Origin: Pelodera strongyloides
Lineage: Eukaryota; Nematoda; Chromadorea; Rhabditida; Rhabditidae
Direction of reading: 5' to 3'
Assembly: GCA_036852015.1 (NCBI GenBank)
Contig: JAANDG010000058.1
Coordinates: forward strand, 248,001 to 312,000
DNA length: 64,000 nt
Part shown: piece after piece, positions 49,139 through 62,344 of the stretch
How the letters are laid out: each line of letters begins with the position of its first letter
Position numbering within the stretch: the first letter of the stretch is position 1
Program-made: the position numbers and the translations under genes
The notes under the pieces: model-generated
The model's database searches: none
Seen by the model: the letters and a program-made list of their open reading frames with translations, nothing else
What the model was told of the DNA's origin: nothing

Positions 49139-51929
49139 ACAGAAATATTTTCCAAATGTTTTAGCTAAAAATTAAGTGTTTGTTGAGGTGAATTTAGAAG
49201 ACTTGCAAATGGTAAAGTTGGTAATGTATCCTTGCGCTTTATTTTAATAATATAACATGTACTGTTTTTTACATTATTCTGAATGACCGGAAGAAACCAT
49301 TTTTCGGTTTTTTAGAATATTGATAGATGTTCGTATTTACAGGCATTATAGCCGTATGCCACGTCAAATTTTTAATATAAGACTGCGAGAAAATAAAAAC
49401 TATGTAATAAAATAAATAAAACCTTAAAAACTATTTCGTGACCTCATCGAAAACTGTAATCAACCGGGTCACCATATATGGGAATATACCAGTCATGAAC
49501 TTTTCTGTGTAATTGCCCATGCCCGTAGAGCCAGAAGTTTACTGTCTGCTTTTATCGATAAAATTATGACTCATATATTGTGTAAAGTTGAAGATTTTAT
49601 TTATTACAGTTTTTTTCTCGCCGACTCCACTTGGAGTGAGATCATCTTTTTAATGAACTATCATTGCGTTTCCAAGCAAAAAAATGCCCGTGCTTCTGTC
49701 AAAACTACCGTATGTTTGCACATAACCTGTATGAAAGATTGTAAAAAATATGTATATTTATCCTCGTCTAGTTCCAAAATATGGTATATTTTCGCGTGCA
49801 GGCATACTTGGAAGAAGAGCCTAGTTATTTCTTTTCTATTACAACAACAATATTATTTTGAAGTAACTTGTGGGTTTGCCTGTATTCAATATACCTCACT
49901 TGTTATCGAGAGTTCATGATTGTTTACCTAGACTTTATCTAAACTGGGAGTGCATTGCGGTGAATTTCTCAATGATAATAAGGTCCATTAATGTTAAAGG
50001 AAGGCAGTCACTTCAAAATCAACTTTTTTATTCGATTTTTATTAGATGCAAGCAGATTTATAAAACAATATGCAACCCATAAAAATCCACATAAAATGGA
50101 ATTCAGAGAGAGAAATCAATGAGAATGAGTTTTGATAAATGACCGACGCCGGTGCATATATGCAATTGCCAGGGGTACTTGGAGAGTGAACAGCCTGCAG
50201 TGTTACACCTGGCGCGTGGTTTATCACTGCAGGGTATTTATTATGAAACTCTATACGGGCAATTATAAACTACGGTATATAAGTAAAAGTCATAAACAGG
50301 GATTTCTCTCCCTGAGTTCGTTTTGCCGTACTTTGGCGCTGGAATCGTCGTTTTCTTCACATACTTGAACAATTGATGAAAAGCGAATAAAAAATACGAA
50401 TTTGTAGTGACTGCGATCCTTTAATGAATCACCTTATTTGCTCCCACAAAAGAGCATAAAGTTTTCGGTTCGCAGGAGGTCAACTCTAAAACGTTCACAA
50501 TAACTCTGTCTAGTTATTTCTTCTTAAACTTCATAGCTATCACCTATCACTTCTAGGCTCATTTTCTTTTCTTTTTTTTCATTTTGGATATTACACTTGA
50601 AAACAGTAAATTACGTGGTTCCGCTGCGATTTTGAGTTTGCGAAGATTCAGCGTCCATACTAAATGAATCTGCGCTTAATATATTTCGAATAGTACGGAT
50701 ATATTTCAAAAAAATAGCAGTGTCTGATAATTTTTGTCTGCAGGACCGTATCAAATGCGTTATTATTCGCATGGGTTACGGTAGGCATTTGTCATTCATG
50801 CCCGAACCTGGACAGGCAATTGCCATTGATAGGCCATTATCAACATTTGGGAGATTCTTGTTCTAAAATTAAGAACACTGAACTATATTTTCCATTCCCA
50901 GCACAGCACAAACCTCAGCATACGCTGCACAAACATAGAAGGATGCGGGGTGATGTGTGACTTATTCGACATTTTTTTATCTTTTTATCATCGTTTGGGA
51001 GATAATTACCCTAAAATAATTATGTTAAAAAGAACTGTCGGAAAATGGTCACAACGTCCGTGGTTGCCTGGGGTGGTTCTCCCAAATACTTCGACAAAAA
51101 ACCATCTGGTGATTGGCCAACGGTTGTTTTTTCCGTGCTTTCGGCAATTATTTCATGTTTCTGTGATTGTCTAAGATATCCAACTTACTCAATTGTACAC
51201 CATCATATTGTGCCTTTTGTAATAAGTTATCACTAGTTCCCCATTTCATATGTTCATATTTCAGGGGGTGGGGGTTTATTTTCCAAATCCACCACGTGTT
51301 CGATGAACGTATGATTTTCAAAGCAAAGTGTCTGTCTGAGCTTTTGATGTTTAACCTCAAAACAACTGACTTTCCTGCTCCGACATTAATTAGTCACGAC
51401 AACTGACGAGTGATGTCGTAATGATAAGGAACTTATACACTATCACAGACTATCACAGATTTTATCAATGATGACCGATGCCGCTGACATCTGACCCTTG
51501 GTTGAGATTTTATAGATTATAGACTCCTACTTTCGTTTACCTTACCTTCTATTTTAGACAGTAGTAGAAAGTGAACCACTTACCTTTCTATCTTTTTTAT
51601 TCGTATGAAATTTTTGATCGCTGTAGAAACTTTCAAAACAAGGCTCAATCAACTACATATTTCCTACTTATAGAAAGCCTCGCGATAACATAAACTTTTT
51701 TCTCGATGTTCCATTTTGACACATGAATTCTTCTTTATGAGTAAATAATTATATTACAAGATGAGGTTTGATAAACATGATCGTGAACATGCACAGTGAC
51801 CTGTATTAATTATTTTCTTCGCAAATTTACTGTAATTACTTAGGACTTGTTTATGTTACTTACTGTACATTGTTATAAATATGTCTACTATCCAGAAAAG
51901 TATAAAATTACATTTATAGATTACAAATA
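49139..51929. other. Intergenic region upstream of the phospholipase gene
   Basis: AT-rich DNA of 2.8 kb with no exon chain I can support. AATAAA words near 49395-49425 may end the membrane-protein transcript. Nothing else structured was seen. Confidence 0.5.
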
Positions 51930-53280
51930 ATGTTGGTATTTGCCTCTGTTCTTCTTCTTCCCCTTGTACAATCGATGTCCAAAGACAAGGACACTCCCCT
52001 GAAAGCATTGTGGAATCTTGAGGAAGTAAGTATATTGTTAGAACATGGAAAATAGAAGCCCACATAAGTCTATAGATACAAACATAAATAAGAAGACTTT
52101 TTAAAGATAATTGATTTGTTCAACATTTTATTCGTCTTCTTGCTCATCATCATCTTTTGACTTCTATATTCTGATCTAAGCATGTTCATACAATATCTAT
52201 TTCCAGGTTGCCGAATGCGAGCTGCACTACAACGCCCTTGTCTACAACAACTACGGATGTTGGTGTGGAGTAGGAGGTGCACACGAGCCAGTTGATGGAA
52301 TTGACAAGTAAGCAATGAAAAGGGGAGAATCGGATTAAAATTAAAATCATGCACAACCTGGGATATTTGTCGGGGTGCTAGACCAATTGAGAGGCGCGCT
52401 GCTCACGGGTGCGCGCCGTAGGTCCATAGGTGCGCCAGAAGTATGTTAATAATGGTAATAACAATTATATTTAGATGTTGCATGCTGCACGACAAATGTT
52501 ATGACAAGGCTGTGGATGACAAGGTATGTTTTTTTTTTAATTAAAGACCTCGTGTTTCGGTTATTGACGCACCGGGAAAGGCTTTCTCGCTTCCACACAG
52601 TTTCCGAACTGCTACAGTATTCTCTAGCATTTCCACAGAACCTCAAAGAGTAAGCCACATAGGAAGAAACTTAGTCTTCTGCTTATTTGACCTCGAACCA
52701 AATACAATCAATCATAACAAAATAGCATAATATCTTTGCAGCTCTGCTTCGACACCGCCTGGGAGTACATCGACGACTACAGCTGGAAGTGCATTAACGA
52801 GACTGCAGTCTGCGGAAGTTGGTTCTACTAGTTTCTAGCCTTTGAATTGTTATCCTAACACAATAAGCTGCGCATTAGTTACACAGGCGCTAAATTAGCA
52901 TAACTTAGGTACTGTACCTAGGGGGTGGTGTTACGATCGTGCACAAATCATAGCTTGGGATGCGGCGTCAAGATCTTGTATCATTATCATAACTTTGGAG
53001 GGGGGTCATGCTGCTTCACTTATCGTAATTTAAGGGGCACGCTCACTAAGGTCTCCTAACTTAAGGGGCATGGCTCACTAAACTAAGGGTAAGGTCCTTT
53101 CAATGTATTATGTCCATCTAAATAAATTCAGACTCCCAAGGCGAATGTAAGGCTTGGTTGTGTGCCTGTGACAAGGCCGTAGTCGACTGCTGGAGACAAT
53201 ACCCACGACCGGCGAAGAAAGCAAAGTGTAATGGTTCGTTGCAGTTCCTTACCGCCGATGAGGACAAGTTTAGGCATTAA
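51930..53280 (+). CDS. Secreted phospholipase A2, 156 residues
   Basis: Hydrolyses the sn-2 ester of glycerophospholipids in a calcium-dependent way outside the cell (family knowledge). Exons 51930-52025, 52207-52307, 52475-52523, 52742-52817 and 53132-53280 keep phase and give 156 codons plus TAA. A hydrophobic leader (MLVFASVLLLPLVQS) is followed by the calcium loop YGCWCGVGG (~49-57), the active site CCMLHDKCYD with His-Asp dyad, and the third catalytic segment NSQGECKAWLCACDKAVVDC with its Asp. Catalytic and calcium-binding residues are all present, with a normal Cys complement, so it should be active. If intron 4 is retained, reading continues to TAG at 52829-52831 and removes the CxCD segment. 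An ordinary worm enzyme; nothing marks it as a venom component. A degenerate two-copy repeat (ttaaggggcacgctcactaa) lies in intron 4 at about 53030-53090. Confidence 0.92.
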
Positions 53281-53458
53281 GTTGAGGGTCATCTAATTAT
53301 GCAACTATATCCTGAAAACGATGCTAAATCGAAAGAAGGATCGGTCATCGCAGAAATTTTACCCGCCCTGAGTTGCAGTACTCACTTGCCAAATTCTATG
53401 CAATACAAACGACATCCACTCCAATTTTTTAGACTACACCAATTTGAACTCTCATAGC

Positions 53459-53631
53459 CTTAAAGCGAACTGCCAGCTCCTTTGGAAAATTTGCGTATGA
53501 TAAGCAAATCCTATGTATTCTATGCTAATTTTGCGCGATCGTCCACGGCTATCGCGCAAAATTAGCATAGGATACATAGGATTTGCTTATCATATGCAAA
53601 TTTTCCAAAGGAGCTGACAGTTCGCTTTAAG
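53459..53631. repeat. 173 bp near-perfect palindrome 3' of the phospholipase gene
   Basis: Arms of about 80 bp (cttaaagcgaactgccagct ... agctgacagttcgctttaag) meet near 53545 at gcgcgatcgtccacggctatcgcgc. If transcribed as part of the phospholipase 3' UTR it would make a long hairpin; more likely a foldback element. Confidence 0.9.
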
Positions 53632-54748
53632 TTTGTAACGTTAGCTCCAAATACACTAAAATGCTTCGTTCGCTCATTAACACCCTTCAGTTTTAGAAGG
53701 ATTCCTTAGCCTTGTAATCCTACCCGCACTTTCAAGTTTGCTTCATTCGCTTTAACTTTATGAATCGTATTGACTTACCCTTGTCCGCTCACCATTTTAC
53801 CATCTACCGAATTTTCAATTAACAAATTCCTATTCACTTCACTGACTGCTTTACTAGGAATAAATTGATTCCATACAAGACTTAATCAACACATTCATTA
53901 TGAAAAACCTAGACAATATACAATACAAAAACAGTTTTTATTAAATATTAAAACACATCACAGATCAGTTGAAAACCAGTCTAAAACTCCTGTTTATAAA
54001 TTATAGAAACACAAAAATTGCGTAAAAAGGTACACATGCATACAATATAGGCACTAAAAAATATCACAGCAACTGTTAATGAAAAACAATTATTAAAACC
54101 CAAACTAGGTTAGCGCTATAGCGCTAACAAAGGAAATTAAGGATGTTATTATTGTTAACCCCTTTATAAATCTTACATCAACTGTTCAACAGGTTACCTC
54201 ATCTCATACTCTGCTCTTTAAAAGCATTCATCAACAAATATGTTCCACACAGCCCAACCCTGCTAATCGTGCAGGCAAATTATCCATACTAAACATGTAA
54301 CTCATCTGGAATGTGTTAGTATTCAGATATTGCAATTGCGCGGCCTTTTAATGTAAAACAACAATCAGCAACATCAACTAAATAAAAAGCAGTCTACTAA
54401 AAGCATTTCTGGCAAAAAAATACTACGCCACCCATTAATATGCCATCAAAGATAGTAAATACAGCATTAGGTCAAATAAAACAATATCTAATCTAAAATC
54501 TTCGGAAAAAGTTTCCAACAACGCGCTTATTTTGCTTTTGTCGGAGATCGGGATTCAAAGCATAGATAAACTTTGTTTAATTGTAAGCAAACCCAAACAT
54601 ACGGAAATGTAAAATAATAATATACAATTAAATACAATTGAAGCTACAAAGTCAAGAAAATATTAGTATTACATCAAAAATAACGGCCGGTTCTTGAAAC
54701 GCATCTCAATTACCTACATTCATATGTTATTTATGCACACCTCTGGTC

Positions 54749-54923
54749 CTCAGGCGCGCAGCGCGCAAATGCGTAACCGCGTCCGCGGAAAAAAGATTGC
54801 AAATCTGCATTGAAAAATTCGAGACCCAGAGAAACCTCTTTTCTGTGTCTCCGACTTTCCCATGTTAAAAAGCCATCTCTTTTCCGCGGACGCGGTTACG
54901 CATTTGCGCGCTGCGCGCCTGAG
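54749..54923. repeat. GC-rich inverted repeat
   Basis: Arms of about 43 bp (ctcaggcgcgcagcgcgcaa, then atgcgtaaccgcgtccgcgg) are mirrored exactly at 54881-54923. The ~90 bp loop is AT-rich. Probably a small DNA transposon remnant. Confidence 0.85.
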
Positions 54924-54978
54924 AACGTAGACTGGGAGTGGGGCAGGGAATAAATTAAGTCCGCATCTCTAAATTTTA

Positions 54979-55117
54979 GGGAGGTGATTTAGGCTAATTT
55001 GCATATAATGCATTAGAGATCGGGAGGAGATTTAGACTAATTTGCATGCAATGCATTAGAGACAGGGAGGTGATTTAGACTAATTTGCATACAATGCATT
55101 AGAGATAGGGAGGTGAT
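54979..55117. repeat. 43 bp tandem repeat, about 3.2 copies
   Basis: Units begin gggaggtgatttagactaat and end atgcattagaga. Each contains an ATTTGCAT octamer-like word and an ATGCAT palindrome. Confidence 0.85.
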
Positions 55118-55383
55118 CGTCCGCATTTGGCGGGGTGTTTTATGCCATGGAGTGGGGTCGATTTTTCTGCTCATTTTCATACAATATATGGTAATGTGGT
55201 TATTTTATACATACGTTATACGTTTCAAGATCCGGCCTTTATATCGCTTTCGCTTTATACAGCGGGCTAATCTTGACTATTCGTGTTGAAAATGAGATAT
55301 ATCACGGTCCGTCACGGTGATTGGTGATAATAACTCTCTAAGATGTGGTAATCAATAAAAAAAACGCCAGACCTTCATAACAG

Positions 55384-58300
55384 TCAATGTCCAGCACTCG
55401 TTGGGTGGAACAATCTGACCCTTCCCGGGTCAAAACGGATTCCCGAATGCGTAAGGCTCAGACGCCACACATAAGGCACGAAGAAATCACCCGTGTTATC
55501 GTCCTCGACATACCTGAAGAAGAAAAACACAGTGAACTCTTTACGACCGCTAGAAATGTGGTGCAGTAAGCATTAAGCATCTAAGCCTGAGACTCTCCTT
55601 TCTGTATTCACATGTACAGAAAAAGAGAAGTGCAACAGAAATTCTGAGAGAGGAGAGAGAAAGAGAGAGAGGGGATAGAGACAGAGAAAACGCGAGACAG
55701 TGAGAACGAGAGAAAACTGACACACGAAGTCGGACCTGAATTTGAGCTCGGGAAACTTTTGCAGTACATCCGTTGGCCAGTGCAGGGATTCTTTTTCAAT
55801 CGCTTCCAATATAGCAGCACCACCTATATATCATTTGAAAAAATAATATAAATTATCATACGTAAGTAAATCTTACCACCTTTAGCGGAAGAGAATCATA
55901 TTCAATGCATACACAATACACACTTTACCCTTATCTAGCGTCATATACTTTGCATAAGTAACTTCAGTTACTGACCGCTGGGCTACACTCCCATTTACTA
56001 CACCACGTTGATGTTTCTCATTAAAAACCTACCGTACAGCGCAGCGATCTCATTAAAACCCTACCGTACAGCGCAACGAAGGAGATAAGGCAATTCCCGA
56101 ATGTACCATATTCATATTCATTCACAACACATGCATCCTAAAGCGCCCAAAAACAAAACTCACCATCGTTCACATCCTTTATTTTCTCGGAAAAGTGCTC
56201 GATCACCTTTATGATATTGCTCAGAAAATCCTAAAACAAAAAAAAACTATCAATGCATCAAGTAAATGAAATCGCAGGCTTCAAAATCAAAGATCCGTAT
56301 CCGTGCTATTTTTTCTACTTCACAAAACAATGAAAGATTGACCTTTATAGGAATTTTCACACATAATCACTATCACTAAAACCAAACTAGCCAGCACTAA
56401 CTAACCTTGAAAAGAGGATGTTCTTTGTTCGAGTAAAACAGCGTCTTATGATACAGCAGAGTGTAGACCAAGTGCGGATTCTTGCCTAGCTGATGTGACA
56501 AAGTAGCATTCAGAATTTCCAAAACCGTCCGCATCCCTTCTTCTAGTACACTGATCTCTTCGTGCTGAAAACGAGTGATTCGCATAAACGAAACAGAGAT
56601 GACAAATGGAAAGAAAAGGAAAGGATAAAAAATCAGGAGATATACAGCCACAGAGAAAGAGTGGAGATGATCGGAAGCAAAAAAGACAAGAAAATTTCAT
56701 AATCAGTGCGGACGAGAGGAATATCCCCTCTCCTTTTAAACTAATAAATAATTATGGATTTAAAAACAGATCTTACCAGGTCGCTCAATTGACATTCCTC
56801 CACAATGGGGTTCGAGCCACTCATTTGCGAGACGACTCGCGCGTGCCGTTTTGTCAACAACTAAATTATTCGATTATTCCATAAATTAAAATTGGTACGA
56901 TAATTAACATGTTGCAAGTCAACTAGCACCCCCTCCCCCACTATTATCTTCGTAGATCAAAGTGAAAAAAAGTTCTTACCTCCAAAAATATTCCAACCCT
57001 CTGAATTTCTGAATAAACGCAGAGACCCATTCACATAATAAAACAAACCCTGAGAATAATAAACAAATAAACTGAAAACAAACACAGACCTCGAGCAATT
57101 GCAGTAATTTCTGGCAAACAGTGGGGCTCAATTGTTTGAAAGCTGACGACATATTCGCTAACGCAGCTAGACAATTGGTATGAAGATAACGATCCTGAAA
57201 AGCTCATATCGAACCAGCAACCAGCTAAATTGACATGCGTACTCTGGGCACCTAAGTGACAAGTTTCGAGATAACCAAGAGGTACACCAAAATCAAAAAT
57301 TGGATAAATAAAACGAGAACGGACTAACGTAATACGTACGACGTCGATAAAAATAGATAGTGAAAACAAAAATATCCATGACAAAGAGAAACTAACCCTC
57401 ATTTTCGTCGTATTCCTATGTATCGCCTTGATGAATACCAGAGCAGCAAGACCTCCCAGGGAAACTTCCCCCACTGGACGGTCGGGGTCAACCCAATCAA
57501 CTCCACGCACGGTCTAAAAGAGTAAACATTGTTCAATATATACGAAAGCAAATACCGAAAGACACATAAACCAGTTAATTCCAAAAATCCGAAGAAACTA
57601 AACTAAAACAAGTTATATAAGACACAATCACGGTCACCCAGACCCCGTTTGCGTCATTCAAGTATCTTAAATTAATTTAGAGTCACCTATTTTCAACTCC
57701 AGACCCAAAAAGGAAAAACAGTAAAGCATACCAAACATCCGTTTTCAAATAAAACGTACCGTTTCATGTATAAATTTGCAAAAGAAATCATCTTCGGATA
57801 GAATCAGCATGACAATCACTGACAAGTAGATATGGTGCGCATTGGCATAGTCCTTGGCCGAACCTTCATGAAGTACTTTCAGAACGGGAACCACCTGAAA
57901 CAAGCACGCCATATAGATACAATTCGTAATTGTGACATCGCGTACACAAGAAACAGCTGGGAGCCTTTTAAATATTTGATCACAAGTGACATTTCGCAAT
58001 GTTTCCGCAAGTATGTAATGTGAGCGCATAACGAGAAGGCAGAAGTTGTGAACCTAGAGAAGCCACGCCGACGTAAAATTCCAACAAACAAAGCTCATTG
58101 CCGACAGCCGACATTGCCGACGTTTTGCCAAATCCCTCAGAAAGGAAAGAATAACATGAAAGCACAATCACGTACCAAATTTTCCAAGTTAATCCTCGAA
58201 AGGAGATAGTTTCTGAATCCCAGGTTCCTATGCAATAACAAGTAGAGAAGTAACATGGCCGGTTCCTCCTCCACTGAGCTGCACACTTTTTCATACAGTT

Positions 58301-61300
58301 GACCATAGTCCGCACGGAATGACAAGACATTTGTGGGCATTCGAGATACTTCTGAAGTAAAACAAACATGTCTAGTTAGAAAGACAACCTCACAGCGATT
58401 GGCGATATGATGATCGGTTTTTGAAATACATGTCAGCACAACTTCCTATTCGTGTTTTGTTTTGCATGAAAATTAATGTAATTAGAAATTAGAATTAAAA
58501 ATAGCTCAGTATCGCGCAGGTATTTACACATTACATTACATGGGAACATAGCGTCTCACATACGCTTCAACAACCGGATGTATTATCCCTTTAAAAACAC
58601 GTCTGACAGCGCGCCAGTAGCAGACTATTACGCCTGATGGCCTGTATGTGCTGGGATAGAAAACAAGGAATACCTTGAGAATTCTGGAATGCTGACAGTA
58701 TTTCTCTAAAGGGATTCGCAGCTGGCGATGGCTGATAGCATGCCAAATGCAACAAAAGAATTATCGAAGAACCGCCAAGAGATGGTAAAGGATCGGTGGA
58801 GCTCTGAAATAATAAAACTACCGAATACTCACGCGTTAGCGTTTGCGTTTCTATTCTTATTCAGTCAAATTTCATTGTTTTACATGAGAAAATCTTTCGT
58901 CCCAGTCATATATGCCACAGTATACCGTACCAGTGTCAGTGTCCAAAAAAAAGAACTTCATGAACAAGAACAAGCACAAATAATAATACGTAAATTGTAA
59001 ATAGAATTTTTAATACCTCAGCCGAATCGTCCAGTCCTGCTACAACGGATACCATCGACCATATGGAACCTGAAAACAGTTTCTATTAGAGAAGATGCAC
59101 AGAATTGATGAGCTATATATTGAATACTTTATTCTGAAAAGAACAAAAGCGAAATAATACAGCGTGAACAAATACATACAAAAAAAACGTAAAGCGAAAT
59201 ACTGGACAACACAAAAATACGGAAAAGGTTCGTAGGTAAATGGCTATAGGCTATACGTGGGGATAAGTAAGAGTATTTCGATTGAGCCGAGTTTTGAAAA
59301 TTTCTACACTAGAAGGGAAGGGATGGAAAACTTCAAGAGGTAAGGAATTCCACGATCTGACTACGCGCCTTTGGTAGAAGTGACATGAGACATCAGAGCT
59401 AGAAGAACAATGTTTCAGTTGATATGCGTGACAATTACGAGGAGGACGGTCAGAAAATTCGAAAGAAGGAGAAGGGTAAAAATCACGAGAGAAAACAGAA
59501 CGATAACAACGTACAAGGTCATAAACTATTCTACGGAGTTCGAGAGGTTTCAGATCAAATGAATGGAGGAGATCAACGTAAGGAACTGCATCGGTTTCGG
59601 GAAAACATTTCTTATAGGCGAACGATAAAAACCGCTTTTGGACAGCTTCAATTTTGTTTATTAGGGTAAGTTGGTGAGGATTCCATACTTCTGAAGCATA
59701 TTCCAAGAGAGGTCTACAAAAAGCAATGAAAGCAGCACGGTAAGTGGAAAGATGGGGAAATTTTATAGACCGTAGGATACAATAAGAAACGCGTTTACTA
59801 CTTGAAATGATGTTATTGATATGAGAGGTGAATGAGAGATCACTACCTATAGTAACACCAAGGTCTTTACAATCCGTGGGATGGTCAAGGATACGATCGG
59901 CAATACGGAAAGGGTATTCAAATTGACTACATACATCAAGAATGAAAGACTTGCTACTAGAACAATGCATTTGCCAGAGAGAGCACCAATTGTCAAGGGA
60001 CTGTAGATCAGATTTGATAACGGAAAAGTCAAAGTGGGGATCAACGATAGGACGATAAATTTTTAAGTCATCGGCAAACAAAAGACATTTACTAGTGATA
60101 TGGTCAGGTAGATCGTTTATAAACAAAAGAAACAGAACAGGTCCTAAAACACTTCCTTGAGGAACACCACTAGAGGCTACACGGATGGATGAGGTAGATT
60201 CGCCTATACGAACAGAAAAGGTACGACTAGAAAGATAACTGTTTATCCACCTGATTAGCATGGGAGAAATGGCATAGGTTTGCATTTTGTGGATAAGCAG
60301 TTGATGGTTAACTTTATCGAACGCTTTTTCGAAATCAATATAAGCACAAGCGGTCTGGTGATTCAAATCCTTAGATGAAATCCAATCTTGGAGCATTATA
60401 AGCAACTGAGAGAAGCTAGGTGAAAATGTATAAAAAAATGTGTATAAATGTAAGCTAACAATAAGGACTGAGAACTGCTTGAAATTGAAACTGATTGTTA
60501 CCAACATTCTATTCGTTGAAATAGTCATAGTTCATGATTACCGGGATATCCTGTATTTAGAATTGATAGCACACACAGGAAAAAAAAACAGAAGACAGTG
60601 ATGAAAACTAACCTGCAATTCCTAAGACTAGGCTCTCTGGATCCTTCTTGCGAGACCGAGCATCCACACTATGTCGTAGAAAATTCTCCAGAAGTACTTT
60701 AGTTAGAGGAGCCGCCATATTCGAACTAAACAAATCAAAACAGTGAAACATTGAAAAACGATAAGCGGAAAGAGATACAGAATCTTATATCAATATCATC
60801 CGCTATTTTTACTACAAATTTTTCTGTAAGATAGCACCCCAAAACGGCAGAGAGATTACGGGATAGAAGGATAGAACATATTCAAACTTTCTACCCAATT
60901 GAAATTTAAAGCAGAGAAAAAGTCACATATAAAAAGACTTACCACTCTCCTTTTAGAAAATAGGCGAATATATTTGAATTGCTAACAACGGCACTCCGAT
61001 ACAATTGCGTCGACAAGAGACACAGCAAGCATTTTACAGATTCATTGTGTATGCGAAGAGTCAAATCGCTAAACGAAAATAAGTAACTAAATAAGACTCT
61101 CAGAATTCCGAGCATATGAGCAATGAGCATTAAAGAACCACCACCCCACATAAAACACAACTCCTTCCTCCTACTTTACTTAAAAAAACCAAGATAAACT
61201 TACTTTACAGGGATTTTCACTAGAATGTTGGATAGTGAATAGACAAATTCCTCCGTGATGGACGAAAATAGTGGATCCTCCGAATCATCATCTGTATGCA

Positions 61301-62344
61301 AGATTGGATAAGAAAAACTACATCCAATGTCCCAAGATGTACGATAACGTAACTTGGCCTATAAGCTAAGATTTTCTCGCTTTATTATTGGCTTCTTTAA
61401 AGAAATAAAGAATTTATATCTAATATGCTGACATATTCACCCAGATGCAATGCCACATAAAATGGATAATATGCAAATAACGAAATAACTATCCGGTTAG
61501 CCCAAAATATGCAATATAATACAATGTTCTACATTTTGTTTTATCTAGAACAAGAATTTAAGATACCTGATTCACACTCAGTTTTCTCTGAGTTGAAATC
61601 TTTCCTTGTTTCGATAAATCGAATGCATTCAGCTTCTGACAAGTGCTCGGTGAGAAATCGAAGTGTATACCGCAATACGATTAGAGCATTCCCGGCTTGC
61701 CAGAGGAGAATCTTGCTGAATGCGAATGAAGTGAAGGTAATTGAGCAATTATTAAGTAAAGTCATATGAATATGATCCAAAAACATCGGACGGCAGATTG
61801 CTAAGTATTTGTTTATTTGTTAGTGAAGGTCATGTGGTTTCGTCAGGCAAAAAGTCAAGCAACCTGTTAATGAAAGCTCCCTAGATATGTTTTTAACAAT
61901 TAAATCCTACTTTTCACACGCGGCCGACTCCTCCAGCTCATTTGCTCGACGCAAGAATGCCCTCACCAAAGAGGAAACGTTTCCACTTTCTGATGCATTC
62001 TCAAGAAATGTATTCAAAAGCGGTGCGATACTCTGGTCTAGCCATTCACATACTGACCTGAAGATGAACAGTTATGTAAACGGAGAAAACGATACTTTAA
62101 GGTGCAAGGCGCAACCGTACAAAGAATCTGCGTGCGGCAAACGATAAGGTAGCAGCTGAAGCGTGGAGACACTAAGCCTATGTAAACAGAAATAAACTCA
62201 CATATTATTATCATCCAACTTAAAGTTGAATGAAAACAACTGGTTCCAAAGTGGGTCATTGTCGGAAACTGGCTTTCCACTACACATCGTTATTAAATGG
62301 GTATTCTCAGCAAGCTTCGAATCCGTGCTCACTGAGCCACCCAT
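55384..62344 (-). CDS. DYM: Dymeclin, complete, 652 residues
   Basis: Peripheral Golgi protein needed for Golgi organisation and vesicle traffic (known from human DYM). Eighteen minus-strand exons, 5' to 3': 62202-62344, 61911-62057, 61567-61715, 61204-61291, 60943-61068, 60613-60725, 59017-59069, 58674-58731, 58176-58351, 57760-57894, 57397-57513, 57090-57194, 56980-57000, 56777-56860, 56406-56564, 56164-56230, 55736-55823, 55384-55513. All phases agree; length is close to human (669). It starts MGGSVSTDSK, a plausible N-myristoylation signal as in human (MGANSS), then NDPLWNQLFSFNF. Matching landmarks: LVRAFLRRANEL, NPFREILSAF, EEPAMLLLYLLLHRN, HHIYLSVIVMLILSEDDFF, RYLHTNCLAALANM, KNPHLVYTLLYHK, FPELKFRYVED and FFVPYVW near the C-terminus. 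Exon 13 is a 21 nt microexon. Intron 6 contains a retrotransposon fragment. Confidence 0.95.
59110..60530 (-). mobile_element. 5'-truncated non-LTR (CR1/jockey-like) retrotransposon in dymeclin intron 6
   Basis: The minus-strand ORF 59251-60528 (425 codons from the first ATG) is an intact reverse transcriptase. Motif A is AYIDFEKAFDKVNH, the next motif SGVPQGSVLGPVLFLLFIND, the catalytic box LLFADDLKIY, then CKDLGVTI and the thumb region, ending with a VEIFKTRLNR-like C-terminus typical of LINE RTs. The upstream endonuclease domain and the first RT residues are missing, as in 5' truncation by target-primed insertion; the first ~40 residues of the ORF look like flanking sequence. It lies in the same orientation as dymeclin. 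No stops or frameshifts, so probably a recent insertion. Outer limits are approximate; an AATAAA word lies near 59125. Confidence 0.88.

Larger units (their letters stand above)
53281..55383. other. Convergent spacer between phospholipase and dymeclin genes
   Basis: Contains both 3' ends. Holds two palindromic elements (53459-53631, 54749-54923) and a 43 bp tandem array (54979-55117). The intervening 53640-54740 is AT-rich with no supported gene. Confidence 0.6.

Noticed and set aside
57980..58439. Overlapping ORFs of 129 and 100 codons on the minus strand
   Set aside because: Only the frame through 58176-58351 matches dymeclin; the others are shadows of that exon and its introns.
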